Of a stretch of 19,816 nucleotides of DNA, positions 1 through 8,119 are shown piece by piece. Source of the DNA: CAYNLY01 sp964398225 (lineage in GTDB: Bacteria; Pseudomonadota; Zetaproteobacteria; Mariprofundales; Mariprofundaceae); assembly GCA_964398225.1 (NCBI GenBank), contig CAYNLY010000031.1, positions 1-19,816 of the forward strand, given 5' to 3'. The translations under genes and the position numbers were made by a program. Each line of letters opens with the position of its first letter. Within the stretch, counting starts at the first letter, position 1. Below the pieces are notes generated by a model. That model saw only the letters and a program-made list of their open reading frames with translations, made no database searches and was not told the origin of the DNA.

Positions 1-40
1 TTGACTTTCCCTTTACACTTGGCTAACTTGCAGCTATCAG
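1..40 (+). promoter_or_regulatory. candidate sigma70-type promoter for the pil operon
   Basis: The 70 bases before pilM contain promoter-like hexamers. TTTACA (12-17) and TATCAG (35-40) are separated by 17 bases and match the sigma70 consensus at 9 of 12 positions. TTGACT (1-6) and TAACTT (24-29) form a second, weaker 17-base-spaced pair. TACACT (14-19) resembles the -10 elements proposed here for leuC and the cyclic-nucleotide-fold gene, but its -35 would lie outside the window. I cannot choose between these by eye. Confidence 0.35.
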
Positions 41-70
41 TGCGAGTAGCGCTTGAAGAAAGGAGGGGAA

Positions 71-1153
71 GTGGCCCTGTTCTCAAGCAAGTCCGAAGGC
101 CTGATCGGGGTGGACATCAGCGCCACCGGCATCAAGCTCGTCGAGCTTGGGAAAACCCGTTCCGGCTATGAACTGAAGGCGCTGGCCGTCGTCCCGCTGC
201 CTCGGGATGCGATCGTCGAGAACACCGTGATCGACTCGATGGCCGTCTCCCAGGCGCTGCTTGATGCAATCGAGATCGCGCGGCCGTCCACGCGCAACTG
301 CGCGATCGCGGTTTCCGGCAACGCGGTGATCATCAAGACCATCACGATGCCGACCGCCACCGAGTTCGAGCTCGAAGGCTCGATCGAGTACGAGGCCGAT
401 CAGCACGTTCCCTACGACATCGAGGAGGTCTTTCTCGACTTCCAGATTCTCGGTCCGAACGCCGACGATCCCGAGCAGATGGATGTCGTGCTCGTGGCCT
501 GCAAGCGCGAGATCGTCGAGGACTTTCAGCTGGTGCTGAGCGATGCCGGTCTGACCGCCAAGGTCGTGGATTGCGCGGTGTTCGCGCTGGAGAACGCGGC
601 CGAGCTCACCGACGAGCACGGCGTGCCCGAAAACGTCGAGCTTCTGGGGCCCGAGGACTCCGAGGTGCACGCGCTCGTGAACATCGGCGCGAACCTCATC
701 AACATCAACGTGCAGATCAACGGGCAGATGGCCTTCGTGCGCGACCAGTTCTACGGTGGCCAGAATCTGACCGAGGAAATCCAGAAGGAGCACGGCATCG
801 GCTTTCAGGCTGCCGAAAAAATGAAGATCGAAAACTTCGGCGAGGTCAGCCAGGAGGCGCTGGAGCGCTGGTATGCAGGGCTGACCTCGGAGCTCGTGCG
901 CTCGCTGGATTTCTATGCCGCCAACCACGCCGAGTATCCCGTGCAGAAGATTCTGCTTTCGGGAGGCAGCGCGCTCGTGCCCGGCATTGCGACCGAGATC
1001 GAACAGCGAATCGGGATCGAGGCCACCGTGCTCAATCCGTTCCCCGATGCGGTCAAGGCCTCGCCTCGGAAGTTTGACGCCGAGTATCTGCAGAACATCG
1101 GGCCGATGCTGATGGTGCCGATCGGTCTGGCGCTGAGGAGCTTCGACTCATGA
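71..1153 (+). CDS. pilM: type IV pilus assembly protein PilM
   Basis: PilM is the cytoplasmic, actin-like (FtsA-fold) ATP-binding protein of the type IV pilus alignment complex; it binds the short cytoplasmic tail of PilN. I start it at the GTG at 71, because AGGAGG lies at 61-66, giving 360 residues, normal for PilM. A TTG at 53 in the same frame is less likely. The N-terminus has the nucleotide-binding pattern GVDISATGIKLVEL, and a second phosphate-type loop, LSGGSALVPG, lies near residue 305. There is no signal peptide or membrane segment. It is the first gene of the run and overlaps pilN by 4 bases (ATGA), so translation is probably coupled. The family assignment is clear from sequence and from the order pilM-N-O-Q. 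Confidence 0.96.
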   Translation: MALFSSKSEGLIGVDISATGIKLVELGKTRSGYELKALAVVPLPRDAIVENTVIDSMAVSQALLDAIEIARPSTRNCAIAVSGNAVIIKTITMPTATEFELEGSIEYEADQHVPYDIEEVFLDFQILGPNADDPEQMDVVLVACKREIVEDFQLVLSDAGLTAKVVDCAVFALENAAELTDEHGVPENVELLGPEDSEVHALVNIGANLININVQINGQMAFVRDQFYGGQNLTEEIQKEHGIGFQAAEKMKIENFGEVSQEALERWYAGLTSELVRSLDFYAANHAEYPVQKILLSGGSALVPGIATEIEQRIGIEATVLNPFPDAVKASPRKFDAEYLQNIGPMLMVPIGLALRSFDS

Positions 1154-1746
1154 TCCGCGTCAACCTGCTTCCGTATCGCGCGCAGCGCCGGCAGCGGCAG
1201 ATCCTGCAGCATCTCGGCGCGGCTGCGGGCGTGATCGGTCTTGCCTGCGCGCTGGCCCTCGGCGCGCATTGGTACGCATCCTCCGAGCTGTCCGATCTCC
1301 AGGAAGAATACGCATCCCTCCGCGCCCAGAACGCCGCGCTTCAGAAGAAGATCGGCGAGCTCAGAAACCTCGATGCCCTGCGCGCCGACGTGGAGCGCAA
1401 ACTGAAGATCGTGGATGAGCTGCAGAGGGGCCGCTTCCGTACGCTGGAGACGTTGGCCGAGATCTCCAAGGTGATTCCGGAGAACGTCTGGCTCACCTCC
1501 ATCGAGGATGCCGGCGAGACGCTCCGCGTCACGGGTCTGGGCGAGAGCAACAAGGCCGTGGCCAACTTCATGCGCGCGCTGGAGGGCTCTCCGCTGTTCG
1601 CCAACGTGCGCCTGTCGGTGATCACCCGCACCGAGGTCCAGGGAAGCGCGGTGCGCAGCTTCCAGATCAGCTTCAATCGCGTGGAACCGGAGGCGGAGAA
1701 GGCCGGATCGAAACGGGCGAAGCCGAAGCGGGGGAAGGCGGCATGA
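1150..1746 (+). CDS. pilN: type IV pilus inner-membrane protein PilN
   Basis: PilN is a bitopic inner-membrane protein that pairs with PilO and anchors PilM through its cytoplasmic N-terminus. The sequence shows this: residues 1-10 (MIRVNLLPYR) are the conserved PilM-binding motif. A single transmembrane helix spans about 22-40, a Glu/Leu/Lys-rich coiled coil runs about 45-90, and a ferredoxin-like periplasmic domain follows. The length, 198 residues, is slightly above the usual 180-190. The extra part is a Lys/Arg-rich C-terminal tail (about 186-198, GSKRAKPKRGKAA), which should lie in the periplasm. The gene overlaps pilM and pilO by ATGA at both ends, consistent with stoichiometric translation. 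Confidence 0.94.
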   Translation: MIRVNLLPYRAQRRQRQILQHLGAAAGVIGLACALALGAHWYASSELSDLQEEYASLRAQNAALQKKIGELRNLDALRADVERKLKIVDELQRGRFRTLETLAEISKVIPENVWLTSIEDAGETLRVTGLGESNKAVANFMRALEGSPLFANVRLSVITRTEVQGSAVRSFQISFNRVEPEAEKAGSKRAKPKRGKAA

Positions 1747-2363
1747 ACTGGGATACGATGAACCTGTCCTGGCTGGAGCCGCTCAAGCCGATCATCCCGA
1801 TTCCGCTCTGGCAGAAGGCGGCCGCGCTGGCGGCGGTGTTCGTGCTGATCCTCGCCGGATACATCTATTTCGGCTGGATGCCGATGCAGGATGCGATTGC
1901 GCAGCAGGAACGGCAGGTCGAGCAGCAGAGGATTCTGCTCAAGAAGAATCAGGCCCTGGCTCGGGATCTGCCGAAGAAACGCAAGGAATACGCGAAGCTT
2001 CAGAAGCAGCTGAAGGTGGCGCTCGCGATGCTGCCGAAGAAGGCGGAAATCCCGGATCTGCTGGAGAACGTTTCCTGGGCCGGCAAGGATTCGGGACTCG
2101 AGTTCTCCCGCTTCCAGCCCCAGGGCGAGGCCGTGAAGCAGATCTACGCCGAGGTTCCGGTGGCGCTCGACATGAGCGGCACCTACCGCCAGCTGCTGAC
2201 GTTTCTGAAGCGGGTCGGCGAGATGCCGCGCATCGTCTCGGTGCGGAACCTGAAAATCCAGCCGCAAAAGGCCGGCGGGGTGCTCAGCATTACCGGCCAG
2301 GCGGTGACCTACCGCTTCGTCGAAGCCAAAGCCAAGAAAAAACGAAAGAGAAGGCGTCGCTAG
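1743..2363 (+). CDS. pilO: type IV pilus inner-membrane protein PilO
   Basis: PilO is the partner of PilN in the periplasmic alignment subcomplex that links the pilus motor platform to the PilQ pore. Visible parts are a short cytoplasmic N-terminus, one transmembrane helix at about 25-44, a coiled coil at about 50-90, and a ferredoxin-like domain ending near residue 190. The length of 206 is normal for PilO, so there is no fused PilP domain. The last 11 residues (196-206, KAKKKRKRRRR) are almost all Lys or Arg, unusual for a periplasmic C-terminus. The stop is followed after only 21 bases by the likely pilQ start, leaving no room for pilP. The call rests on domain layout and position between pilN and pilQ. 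Confidence 0.92.
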   Translation: MNWDTMNLSWLEPLKPIIPIPLWQKAAALAAVFVLILAGYIYFGWMPMQDAIAQQERQVEQQRILLKKNQALARDLPKKRKEYAKLQKQLKVALAMLPKKAEIPDLLENVSWAGKDSGLEFSRFQPQGEAVKQIYAEVPVALDMSGTYRQLLTFLKRVGEMPRIVSVRNLKIQPQKAGGVLSITGQAVTYRFVEAKAKKKRKRRRR

Positions 2364-2384
2364 CACATGGCGCAGGAGACCACC

Positions 2385-4820
2385 ATGAAGGCTGTCAAAC
2401 TTGTCCAACGAACCATCGCGAGCTTGCTGTTTTCCATGGCCGTTCTGCTGCCGTGGGTTGCCCCGGCAGGCGCGGCCACACTGAAATCCGTCGAGCTTTC
2501 CGGCAACGAGCTCCGCGTGAGCCTGGATGCCGCCGTGCCCTATCAGGTCTACGAGCTGGATGCCCCCAGCCGGCTTGTGCTGTCGTTTCCGGGGGTGAAG
2601 CTGGGAAGCGGTGTGCATCCGCTTGCCGGTGCGGGCTTCGTGAAACAGGTGTTTCCGGCCGCGTCCGGCAAGGGCGTACGGCTTGAGATGACGCTTTCAG
2701 GTGAGCCGGAGTATACGATCGACGAAAAGGGTGCGGATCTCGTTGTCCGCTTTTCGGGCACCGGTGGCACGGCGCAGAAAGCCTCAGCCGGCCCCCAGGG
2801 CGCCGTAATCACGGACCTCGAGGCCAGGGACGTGGGCGAGGTTACCGAGCTTGTGTTCCGCGGTCAGAACCTGGATGTAAACCACAACTCCTATCTGACC
2901 AACGACGGCCGGACCCTGATCATCGATTTCTGGGGCGGTTCCTCGAAGCTTGCGCGCGAGCATTTCTCCTACGCCACCCAGCGCGTTGCCAGCGTGGATG
3001 TGGGCGAGGCTGAAGGGCGCCTGCGCGTGGTGGCGCAGCTATTGCCAACGGCCAACGTACAGCAGAACGTTGAAGCGCATCCGGACCGGATGATTGTCCG
3101 GATCGGGCAGATCCGGCCTGCCCGGAGCATGGCTGCCGTCCGGGTGGAAGACGTGAACTTCCGTCCGGACGACCGGATCGCGCACATCATCGTGCGGACC
3201 GACAAGGCCAACCCGATCTTCAACATCACCCAGGAAGGCAGGGTGGTTGCTGTGGATGTAAGCAATGCGACGCTGGCGCCGGGCAAGGAGCGTTCGCTCG
3301 ATGTCAGCGCGTTCCCGGGGCCCGTCCGTCAGGTGGACAGCTACGTGAAGGGCGACAAGGTCCGGATCGTCGCCCGGCTGCGTGATGACGTTGAGGTCAC
3401 CTCGTTCCAGTCCGGCAACGTGCTTACGATCAATCTCGAACCGAAGGATCTGGCGCTGGCCAAGCGTGGCACGGCCGAGGGTGAGAAGATCCCCTACACC
3501 GGGCAGCGCGTGACCTTCGATTTCAAGGACATCGACATTCGCAATGCCCTGAAGCTGATCGCCGAGATGAGCGATCTGAACATCATCATGTCGGATGACG
3601 TGACCGGCACGCTCACGATGCGGCTTGTTGATGTTCCCTGGGATCAGGCGCTCGATCTGATCCTGACCGCGCGCGGACTCGGCAAGGAAAAGATCGGCAA
3701 CGTCGTCCGGATCGCGCCGCTCTCCGTGCTCCAGGCCGATGCCGAGGCCAAGAGCAAGGCGCTGCTCAGCGTGGAGGATGTCGCGCCGCTTGAGACCGAG
3801 TTCATCAAGCTGGGTTATGCCTCGGTGAACGACGTGAAGACAATCCTGGAAGGCGGGTCGGTCAAGGAGCAGGCGGCGGCTGCCGGAGGGGCGGCCGGCA
3901 AGGGCGCGAAGGGCGCTGCGGCCTCCGCTGCGGGCAAGGGCGGGCTGAAGCTCCTGTCCAAGCGCGGATCGATCCTGCTCGATGAGCGGAGCAACATGCT
4001 GATCATCACCGATACCCGCGAGCGGCTGAACAACATCAAGCGCCTGATTGCGATGATCGACAAGCCGGTGCAGCAGGTGATGATCGAATCGCGGATCGTT
4101 GAGGCTTCCGACAGCTTCAGCCGCGATCTTGGTGTGCAGTGGGGCGGCGTGTATTCCGAGCAGGGCAACAAGTTCACGCACACGATCAACGGCAACAACC
4201 TCAACGGTTTTGCCGTGGACCTGCCGGCTGCGAACACGACCTCGCTGCTGGGCTACACGCTCGGCACGCTGAGCGGCGTCGTGAACCTGAACCTCCAGAT
4301 CTCGGCGGCCGAAGCCGAGGGCAAGGTGAAGGTGATCTCGAGCCCGCGCGTGTACACGAGCAATCTGCAGGAGGCGATCATCGAGCAGGACACGCAGATT
4401 CCGTTCGCGCAGACGACGTTTGCCGGCGGCGTGGCGACAACCGCGACGACCACCCAGAGCGCGAAACTGACGCTCAAGGTGACGCCGCAGATCACAGCCG
4501 ACAAGCGGATCATCATGGAACTCGAGGTCAACAAGGATACGCCCAAGCAGAACACGCTCTCGACCAGTGGCGAGCCGATCATCGACAAGAAGAAGGTGAA
4601 GACCAAGCTGCTGGTCAAGAACGGGGAGACGGTGGTTCTGGGCGGCATCTATTCGCAGACGATCAGCGAGAACGAGGGCGGCGTGCCGTTCTTCCGCCAC
4701 ATCCCGCTTCTCGGCCCGCTGCTGTTCGAGAATCACTCGAAATCGGATACGCGCAACGAGCTGCTGATCTTCATTACGCCAACCATCATCAGCGGCGAAG
4801 AGAATCAGCCGAAGACCTAG
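2385..4820 (+). CDS. pilQ: type IV pilus outer-membrane secretin PilQ
   Basis: PilQ forms the gated outer-membrane ring through which the pilus passes. I prefer the ATG at 2385 (811 residues): AGGAG lies 6 bases upstream and the product begins with a classical signal peptide cleaved near APAGA-A (residues 30-31). The in-frame ATG at 2367 has no clear ribosome binding site. In order: an N-terminal AMIN-type region that looks like three repeats (about 35-125, 142-240 and 250-355); an STN/N0 domain (about 370-455); an N1 domain (about 467-560) carrying an Ala/Gly/Lys-rich insert (about 493-523); and the secretin beta domain (about 562-805). The secretin signature is seen as VPFFRHIPLLGPLLF near the end. 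AMIN domains bind peptidoglycan in other secretins. aroK starts one base after the stop. Confidence 0.96.
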   Translation: MKAVKLVQRTIASLLFSMAVLLPWVAPAGAATLKSVELSGNELRVSLDAAVPYQVYELDAPSRLVLSFPGVKLGSGVHPLAGAGFVKQVFPAASGKGVRLEMTLSGEPEYTIDEKGADLVVRFSGTGGTAQKASAGPQGAVITDLEARDVGEVTELVFRGQNLDVNHNSYLTNDGRTLIIDFWGGSSKLAREHFSYATQRVASVDVGEAEGRLRVVAQLLPTANVQQNVEAHPDRMIVRIGQIRPARSMAAVRVEDVNFRPDDRIAHIIVRTDKANPIFNITQEGRVVAVDVSNATLAPGKERSLDVSAFPGPVRQVDSYVKGDKVRIVARLRDDVEVTSFQSGNVLTINLEPKDLALAKRGTAEGEKIPYTGQRVTFDFKDIDIRNALKLIAEMSDLNIIMSDDVTGTLTMRLVDVPWDQALDLILTARGLGKEKIGNVVRIAPLSVLQADAEAKSKALLSVEDVAPLETEFIKLGYASVNDVKTILEGGSVKEQAAAAGGAAGKGAKGAAASAAGKGGLKLLSKRGSILLDERSNMLIITDTRERLNNIKRLIAMIDKPVQQVMIESRIVEASDSFSRDLGVQWGGVYSEQGNKFTHTINGNNLNGFAVDLPAANTTSLLGYTLGTLSGVVNLNLQISAAEAEGKVKVISSPRVYTSNLQEAIIEQDTQIPFAQTTFAGGVATTATTTQSAKLTLKVTPQITADKRIIMELEVNKDTPKQNTLSTSGEPIIDKKKVKTKLLVKNGETVVLGGIYSQTISENEGGVPFFRHIPLLGPLLFENHSKSDTRNELLIFITPTIISGEENQPKT

Positions 4821-4821
4821 C

Positions 4822-5337
4822 ATGATCTCCCTGGTCGGGCTCATGGGCTCGGGCAAGACCACGATCGGGCGGCTTCTGGCCGCCCGATTGCATTGCCCGT
4901 TCCTGGATCTGGACGAATGCATCGTCCGGGAAGCGGGCCGGTCCATTCCGCGGATCTTCGCCGAACAGGGCGAGGCCACGTTTCGCGCGCTGGAGCGCCG
5001 GATGCTCGAACGCCTGCTTGAGGCCCACGAAGAGGGGGTGCTTTCCACCGGCGGCGGTGTGGTGCTCGATCCCGAAAACCGGAAGCGTCTTCGCAAGGCC
5101 GGCCCCGTGATCTGGCTCGATGCGCCGCCGGAGGTGCTCGCCGGGCGCATTGCCGGCGATGCGAACCGGCCGCTGATTCAGGGCGTGGATGTGCTGGAGC
5201 GCACGATGGAGCTCGACCGGATGCGTCGGCCGCTCTACCGGGAGCTCGCCTCGCTGCGCATCAATACGGCCGAAACGGACCCGGAATCGGCGGTGGATGC
5301 GATCCTCGCCTTTCTGTCAGAATCGCCGCATGCATAG
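4822..5337 (+). CDS. aroK: shikimate kinase
   Basis: This enzyme phosphorylates shikimate to shikimate 3-phosphate with ATP, the fifth step of chorismate synthesis, in the cytoplasm. The 171-residue protein has the family landmarks: Walker A GLMGSGKTT (6-14), the shikimate-binding Asp in LDLDE (29-31), Arg55 in GEATFRALE, the GGG turn (77-79), the LID arginine in NRPL (R116) and R136 in RRPLYRELA. The N-terminus is a few residues shorter than in E. coli AroK, with Met1 directly before the first beta strand. It lies one base after pilQ and overlaps aroB by 8 bases, the pilQ-aroK-aroB order common in gamma- and betaproteobacteria. Expression is probably driven by the pil promoter. Confidence 0.95.
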   Translation: MISLVGLMGSGKTTIGRLLAARLHCPFLDLDECIVREAGRSIPRIFAEQGEATFRALERRMLERLLEAHEEGVLSTGGGVVLDPENRKRLRKAGPVIWLDAPPEVLAGRIAGDANRPLIQGVDVLERTMELDRMRRPLYRELASLRINTAETDPESAVDAILAFLSESPHA

Positions 5338-6427
5338 GGCCATCGATTTCCGCGTCGAGCTCGGCGCGCGGAGCTACGACATTCACATCGAACCGGGCGC
5401 CTTGGCGGCCCTTGGACCCGCGATGCGGCGGCTGATGCCCGAGGCCGAGCGCTGCCTGATCGTGAGCAACACGACGGTTGCGCCGCTTTATCTTGAGACG
5501 CTCCGGACGGGCCTTGTCGATGCGGGATGGGATCCCGCCTCGAAAATCCTGCCGGACGGCGAGCGCCACAAGACGCTGGCCACCTGGGAGGAGATTCTCG
5601 ATGCGCTGATGGAGGCGAGGCTGTCGCGCAGGGAGCCGGTCGTCGCCTTGGGAGGCGGCGTGGTCGGCGACATGGCGGGCTTTGCCGCCGCCTGCTACCG
5701 GCGCGGGGTGCCCTACGTGCAGGTGCCGACGACGCTGCTGGCGCAGGTGGATTCCAGCGTCGGCGGCAAGACCGCGGTCAATCACCCGCTTGGCAAGAAC
5801 ATGATCGGCGCGTTCTGGCAGCCAAGCCTGGTCTGGATCGATCCTGAGGTGCTGAAAACACTGCCCGCCCGCGAGCTGCGCGCGGGGCTTGTGGAGGCGA
5901 TCAAGTACGGCCTGATCCGCGACGCGGAGCTGTTTGCCTGGTGCGAATCGCATCTCGAGGCGGTGCTGGCGCTCGATAGCGATGCGCTCAGCGAACTGAT
6001 CCATGCCTCCTGCCGCCACAAGGCGGAAGTTGTCGCGGCCGACGAGACCGAGCAGGGCATGCGCGCCCTGCTGAACCTGGGCCACACGTTCGGGCACGCG
6101 ATCGAGGCGATGACGCGCTACCGCCGGTACCTGCACGGCGAGGCGGTGGCGATCGGCACCCGGATCGCGGCCCGTCTTTCCGAGCGACTGGGCGTGGCTC
6201 CCGCGGGCAGCGAGACGCGGATCACGGATCTTTACCAGCGCGCCGGCATTCCCGTCAAGGTTCCGGAGTTTCCGGCTGCGGACTGGCTGGATGCAATGGG
6301 CCACGACAAGAAGAACGTCGGGCGCAACATTCGCTTCATTCTGCTTCGGGAAATCGGTGAGGCCTTCATCGCCGACGACGTCGATCCCGGGGATGTGCGC
6401 GCGGTGATCGAGTCCTTCCGGTCCTGA
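5330..6427 (+). CDS. aroB: 3-dehydroquinate synthase
   Basis: AroB converts DAHP to 3-dehydroquinate, the second step of the shikimate pathway, using NAD and a divalent metal such as zinc. The reading frame is open further upstream inside aroK, but the natural start is the ATG at 5330, which overlaps the aroK stop by 8 bases and gives 365 residues, close to the 362 of E. coli. Motifs include DGERHKT, the NAD-binding GGGVVGDMAGFAAA (from about residue 107), PTTLLAQVDSSVGGKT, and the metal ligands Glu in EAIKYG (about 189), His in GHTFGHAIE (about 252) and His in HGEAVAIG (about 269). No strong Shine-Dalgarno is visible, so it probably depends on coupling with aroK. The genes damX and dam, which follow aroB in many relatives, are absent. 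Confidence 0.96.
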   Translation: MHRAIDFRVELGARSYDIHIEPGALAALGPAMRRLMPEAERCLIVSNTTVAPLYLETLRTGLVDAGWDPASKILPDGERHKTLATWEEILDALMEARLSRREPVVALGGGVVGDMAGFAAACYRRGVPYVQVPTTLLAQVDSSVGGKTAVNHPLGKNMIGAFWQPSLVWIDPEVLKTLPARELRAGLVEAIKYGLIRDAELFAWCESHLEAVLALDSDALSELIHASCRHKAEVVAADETEQGMRALLNLGHTFGHAIEAMTRYRRYLHGEAVAIGTRIAARLSERLGVAPAGSETRITDLYQRAGIPVKVPEFPAADWLDAMGHDKKNVGRNIRFILLREIGEAFIADDVDPGDVRAVIESFRS

Positions 6428-6429
6428 AT

Positions 6430-6442
6430 ACCGGATGCCGGT
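6430..6442. terminator. short hairpin between convergent aroB and fxsA
   Basis: The 35-base gap between the convergent genes contains ACCGG-ATG-CCGGT, a perfect 5-base-pair stem with a 3-base loop. No run of T follows on either strand, so it does not look like a full intrinsic terminator. It could be a weak bidirectional transcript end. Confidence 0.2.
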
Positions 6443-6462
6443 GCCCGCGCCCGGTGCTGTCC

Positions 6463-6879
6463 CTATCTCGGAAGCCGGTAGTCGTCCTCGATGATTTCCA
6501 CGTCGATGACGCCGTGATCCATCGGCCCGGGTGGCGGCAGGAGCCAGCGGCGGATCAGCCAGCGGCGGAAGCCCGGCACGAGCAGCAGGAAACCGACCGT
6601 GTCGGTGATGAAGCCCGGCGTGAACAGCAGCAGACCGGCCAGCGCCAGCAGCAGCCCGTGCAGCCCGTGATCGGCCGGCAGCTCGCCGCGGCGGAGCCTT
6701 CGCTGGGCGTCGATCAGGGTTCTCAGCCCCTGCCAGCGGATCAGCAGTCCGCCGATCGCCGCGGTGGCCAGGCACAAAAGAATTGTGGGCAAACCGCCGA
6801 TGCCGCTGCCGACCTCGATGAGCACGTACAGCTCGATGAGCGGCATCAGGATGAAGGCGGCGAACAGCAGTTTCAGCAT
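6463..6879 (-). CDS. fxsA: FxsA family membrane protein
   Basis: FxsA is a small inner-membrane protein; in E. coli its overproduction relieves exclusion of phage T7 by the F plasmid, and its normal role is not settled. The 138-residue product has the family layout: an N-terminal hydrophobic segment with Glu (ILMPLIELYVLIEVG, about 10-25), a second hydrophobic segment rich in Ala and Gly (about 29-47), a GL/Q/R-rich loop, a third segment (about 74-90), the TPGFITDTVGFLLLVP block (about 87-102), and an acidic tail ending DVEIIEDDYRLP. It is the last gene of the leftward run, 34 bases after the amidohydrolase. In many gammaproteobacteria fxsA sits next to groES; that is not the case here. AGGTC just before the ATG is the only ribosome binding site candidate. 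Confidence 0.88.
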   Translation of the reverse strand: MLKLLFAAFILMPLIELYVLIEVGSGIGGLPTILLCLATAAIGGLLIRWQGLRTLIDAQRRLRRGELPADHGLHGLLLALAGLLLFTPGFITDTVGFLLLVPGFRRWLIRRWLLPPPGPMDHGVIDVEIIEDDYRLPR

Positions 6880-6913
6880 GACCTGGACTCGATGGGGGCG
6901 AGCGCGTGCGATT

Positions 6914-8119
6914 TCAAGTCCGCGCCCGTTCGTTCAGCGCCAGCGCGGCAAACAGCCGGATGCCTTCGCGCATGGCCCGCTCGTCGATGTCGAAGCAGGG
7001 ATGATGCAGCGGAAAGCGTGTCGCAGGGTCGGCGCCGGTGCCGAGCCGGAACAGGCAGCCGGGGATGACGCGGAGATACTCGGCGAAATCCTCGCCGCCC
7101 ATCGAGGGCGTATCGAGCGTCACCGTGGGTAGATCCGGCGCCAGCCGCTCGAGGGCCTGAAGCGCGGCCGCAAGCCGCGCCTCGTCGTTCTCCAGCACGG
7201 GGGTGGCCTGGCGCAGCGTGAACCGCGCCGTGGCGCCCCAGGATTCCGCGGTCTGCCGGATGATCCGGTCCATCAGGGCCCGGATGGTCTCGTGGGTCTC
7301 CGGGTGCAGCGTGCGCACGGTGCCGGAAAAGCGCACGGATTCGGGGATCACGTTGGCCGCATGTCCGCCATGCACCTCGCCGATGGTCAGCACCGCCGGC
7401 GTCAGCGGATTGACCCGTCGCCCGACGATGTGGTGCAGCGCCTGAATGATCTGGCTGGCCACGAGAATCACGTCGACGCACTCGTGCGGGCGCGCCGCAT
7501 GCCCGCCCCGCCCGTGAATTTCGACCTCGAACATGTCGGCAGCCGCGCACATCACGCCGTGCCGGATGCCGATGTGCCCGCTCGGCAGGTAGGGATAGAC
7601 GTGCAGCGCGTAGATTCCGGCGGGCTTGATGTCCGCGAACAGCCCGTCGGCAAGCATCGCGGCCGCGCCCGCGCAGGTTTCCTCGGCCGGCTGGAACACG
7701 AAGGCCAGGTTGCAGCGCAGATGCTCGCGCAGGCCGGCGAGCACGATCGCCGCGCCCAACAGCATCGCCGTGTGCGCATCGTGGCCGCAGGCATGCGCGC
7801 AGCCATCGCGGCGCGATCGGTAGTCGGCCGTTTTTTCGTCCGTCACCGGCAGGGCGTCCATGTCCGCGCGCAGGGCAAGCCAGGGTGCCTCGGGGCGAGC
7901 GCAGAGTAGCCCGACCACGCCCGTTCCGCCCACGCCCTCCCGGACCTCAAGGCCGAGCGCCCTGAGCCTCCGGGCCACGGTCGCGGCGGTTTCGTATTCC
8001 TCGCCGGAAGGCTCGGGATGCGCGTGCAGCCAGCGCCGCAGCTCGATCACCTCGTCCATGACCGCATCGACGGATGCGGCCAGCGCCCGGGGCTCAATAC
8101 GCGTGCTCAGATCTTCCAT
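6914..8119 (-). CDS. M20 family amidohydrolase (hippurate hydrolase-like)
   Basis: This is a metal-dependent amidohydrolase/carboxypeptidase of the M20D type, cytoplasmic (no signal peptide), 401 residues. Visible landmarks are RADMDALP (about 84-91), CAHACGHDAHTAM (107-119) with likely metal ligands C111 and H113, the acidic pair in QPAEETCAGA (E146, E147), and GRGGHAARPHECVD in the dimerisation-domain region, followed by the C-terminal MGGEDFAEY motif. Relatives cleave N-acyl amino acids, hippurate or indole-acetyl amino acids; the substrate cannot be read from the sequence. The start overlaps the end of the upstream carboxylate-amine ligase by 13 bases, and GAGGT lies 8 bases before the ATG. 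The overlap with an amide-bond-forming enzyme suggests related substrates, which is inference only. Confidence 0.92.
   Translation of the reverse strand: MEDLSTRIEPRALAASVDAVMDEVIELRRWLHAHPEPSGEEYETAATVARRLRALGLEVREGVGGTGVVGLLCARPEAPWLALRADMDALPVTDEKTADYRSRRDGCAHACGHDAHTAMLLGAAIVLAGLREHLRCNLAFVFQPAEETCAGAAAMLADGLFADIKPAGIYALHVYPYLPSGHIGIRHGVMCAAADMFEVEIHGRGGHAARPHECVDVILVASQIIQALHHIVGRRVNPLTPAVLTIGEVHGGHAANVIPESVRFSGTVRTLHPETHETIRALMDRIIRQTAESWGATARFTLRQATPVLENDEARLAAALQALERLAPDLPTVTLDTPSMGGEDFAEYLRVIPGCLFRLGTGADPATRFPLHHPCFDIDERAMREGIRLFAALALNERART

Noticed and set aside
3039..5150. 703-codon minus-strand open frame opposite pilQ and aroK
   Set aside because: It is antisense to conserved coding sequence, Arg/His/Leu-rich, without recognisable domains; stop codons are rare in such frames at this GC content.
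5189..6427. Longer aroB starting inside aroK
   Set aside because: The first 47 residues have no AroB character; the ATG at 5330 gives the normal family length.
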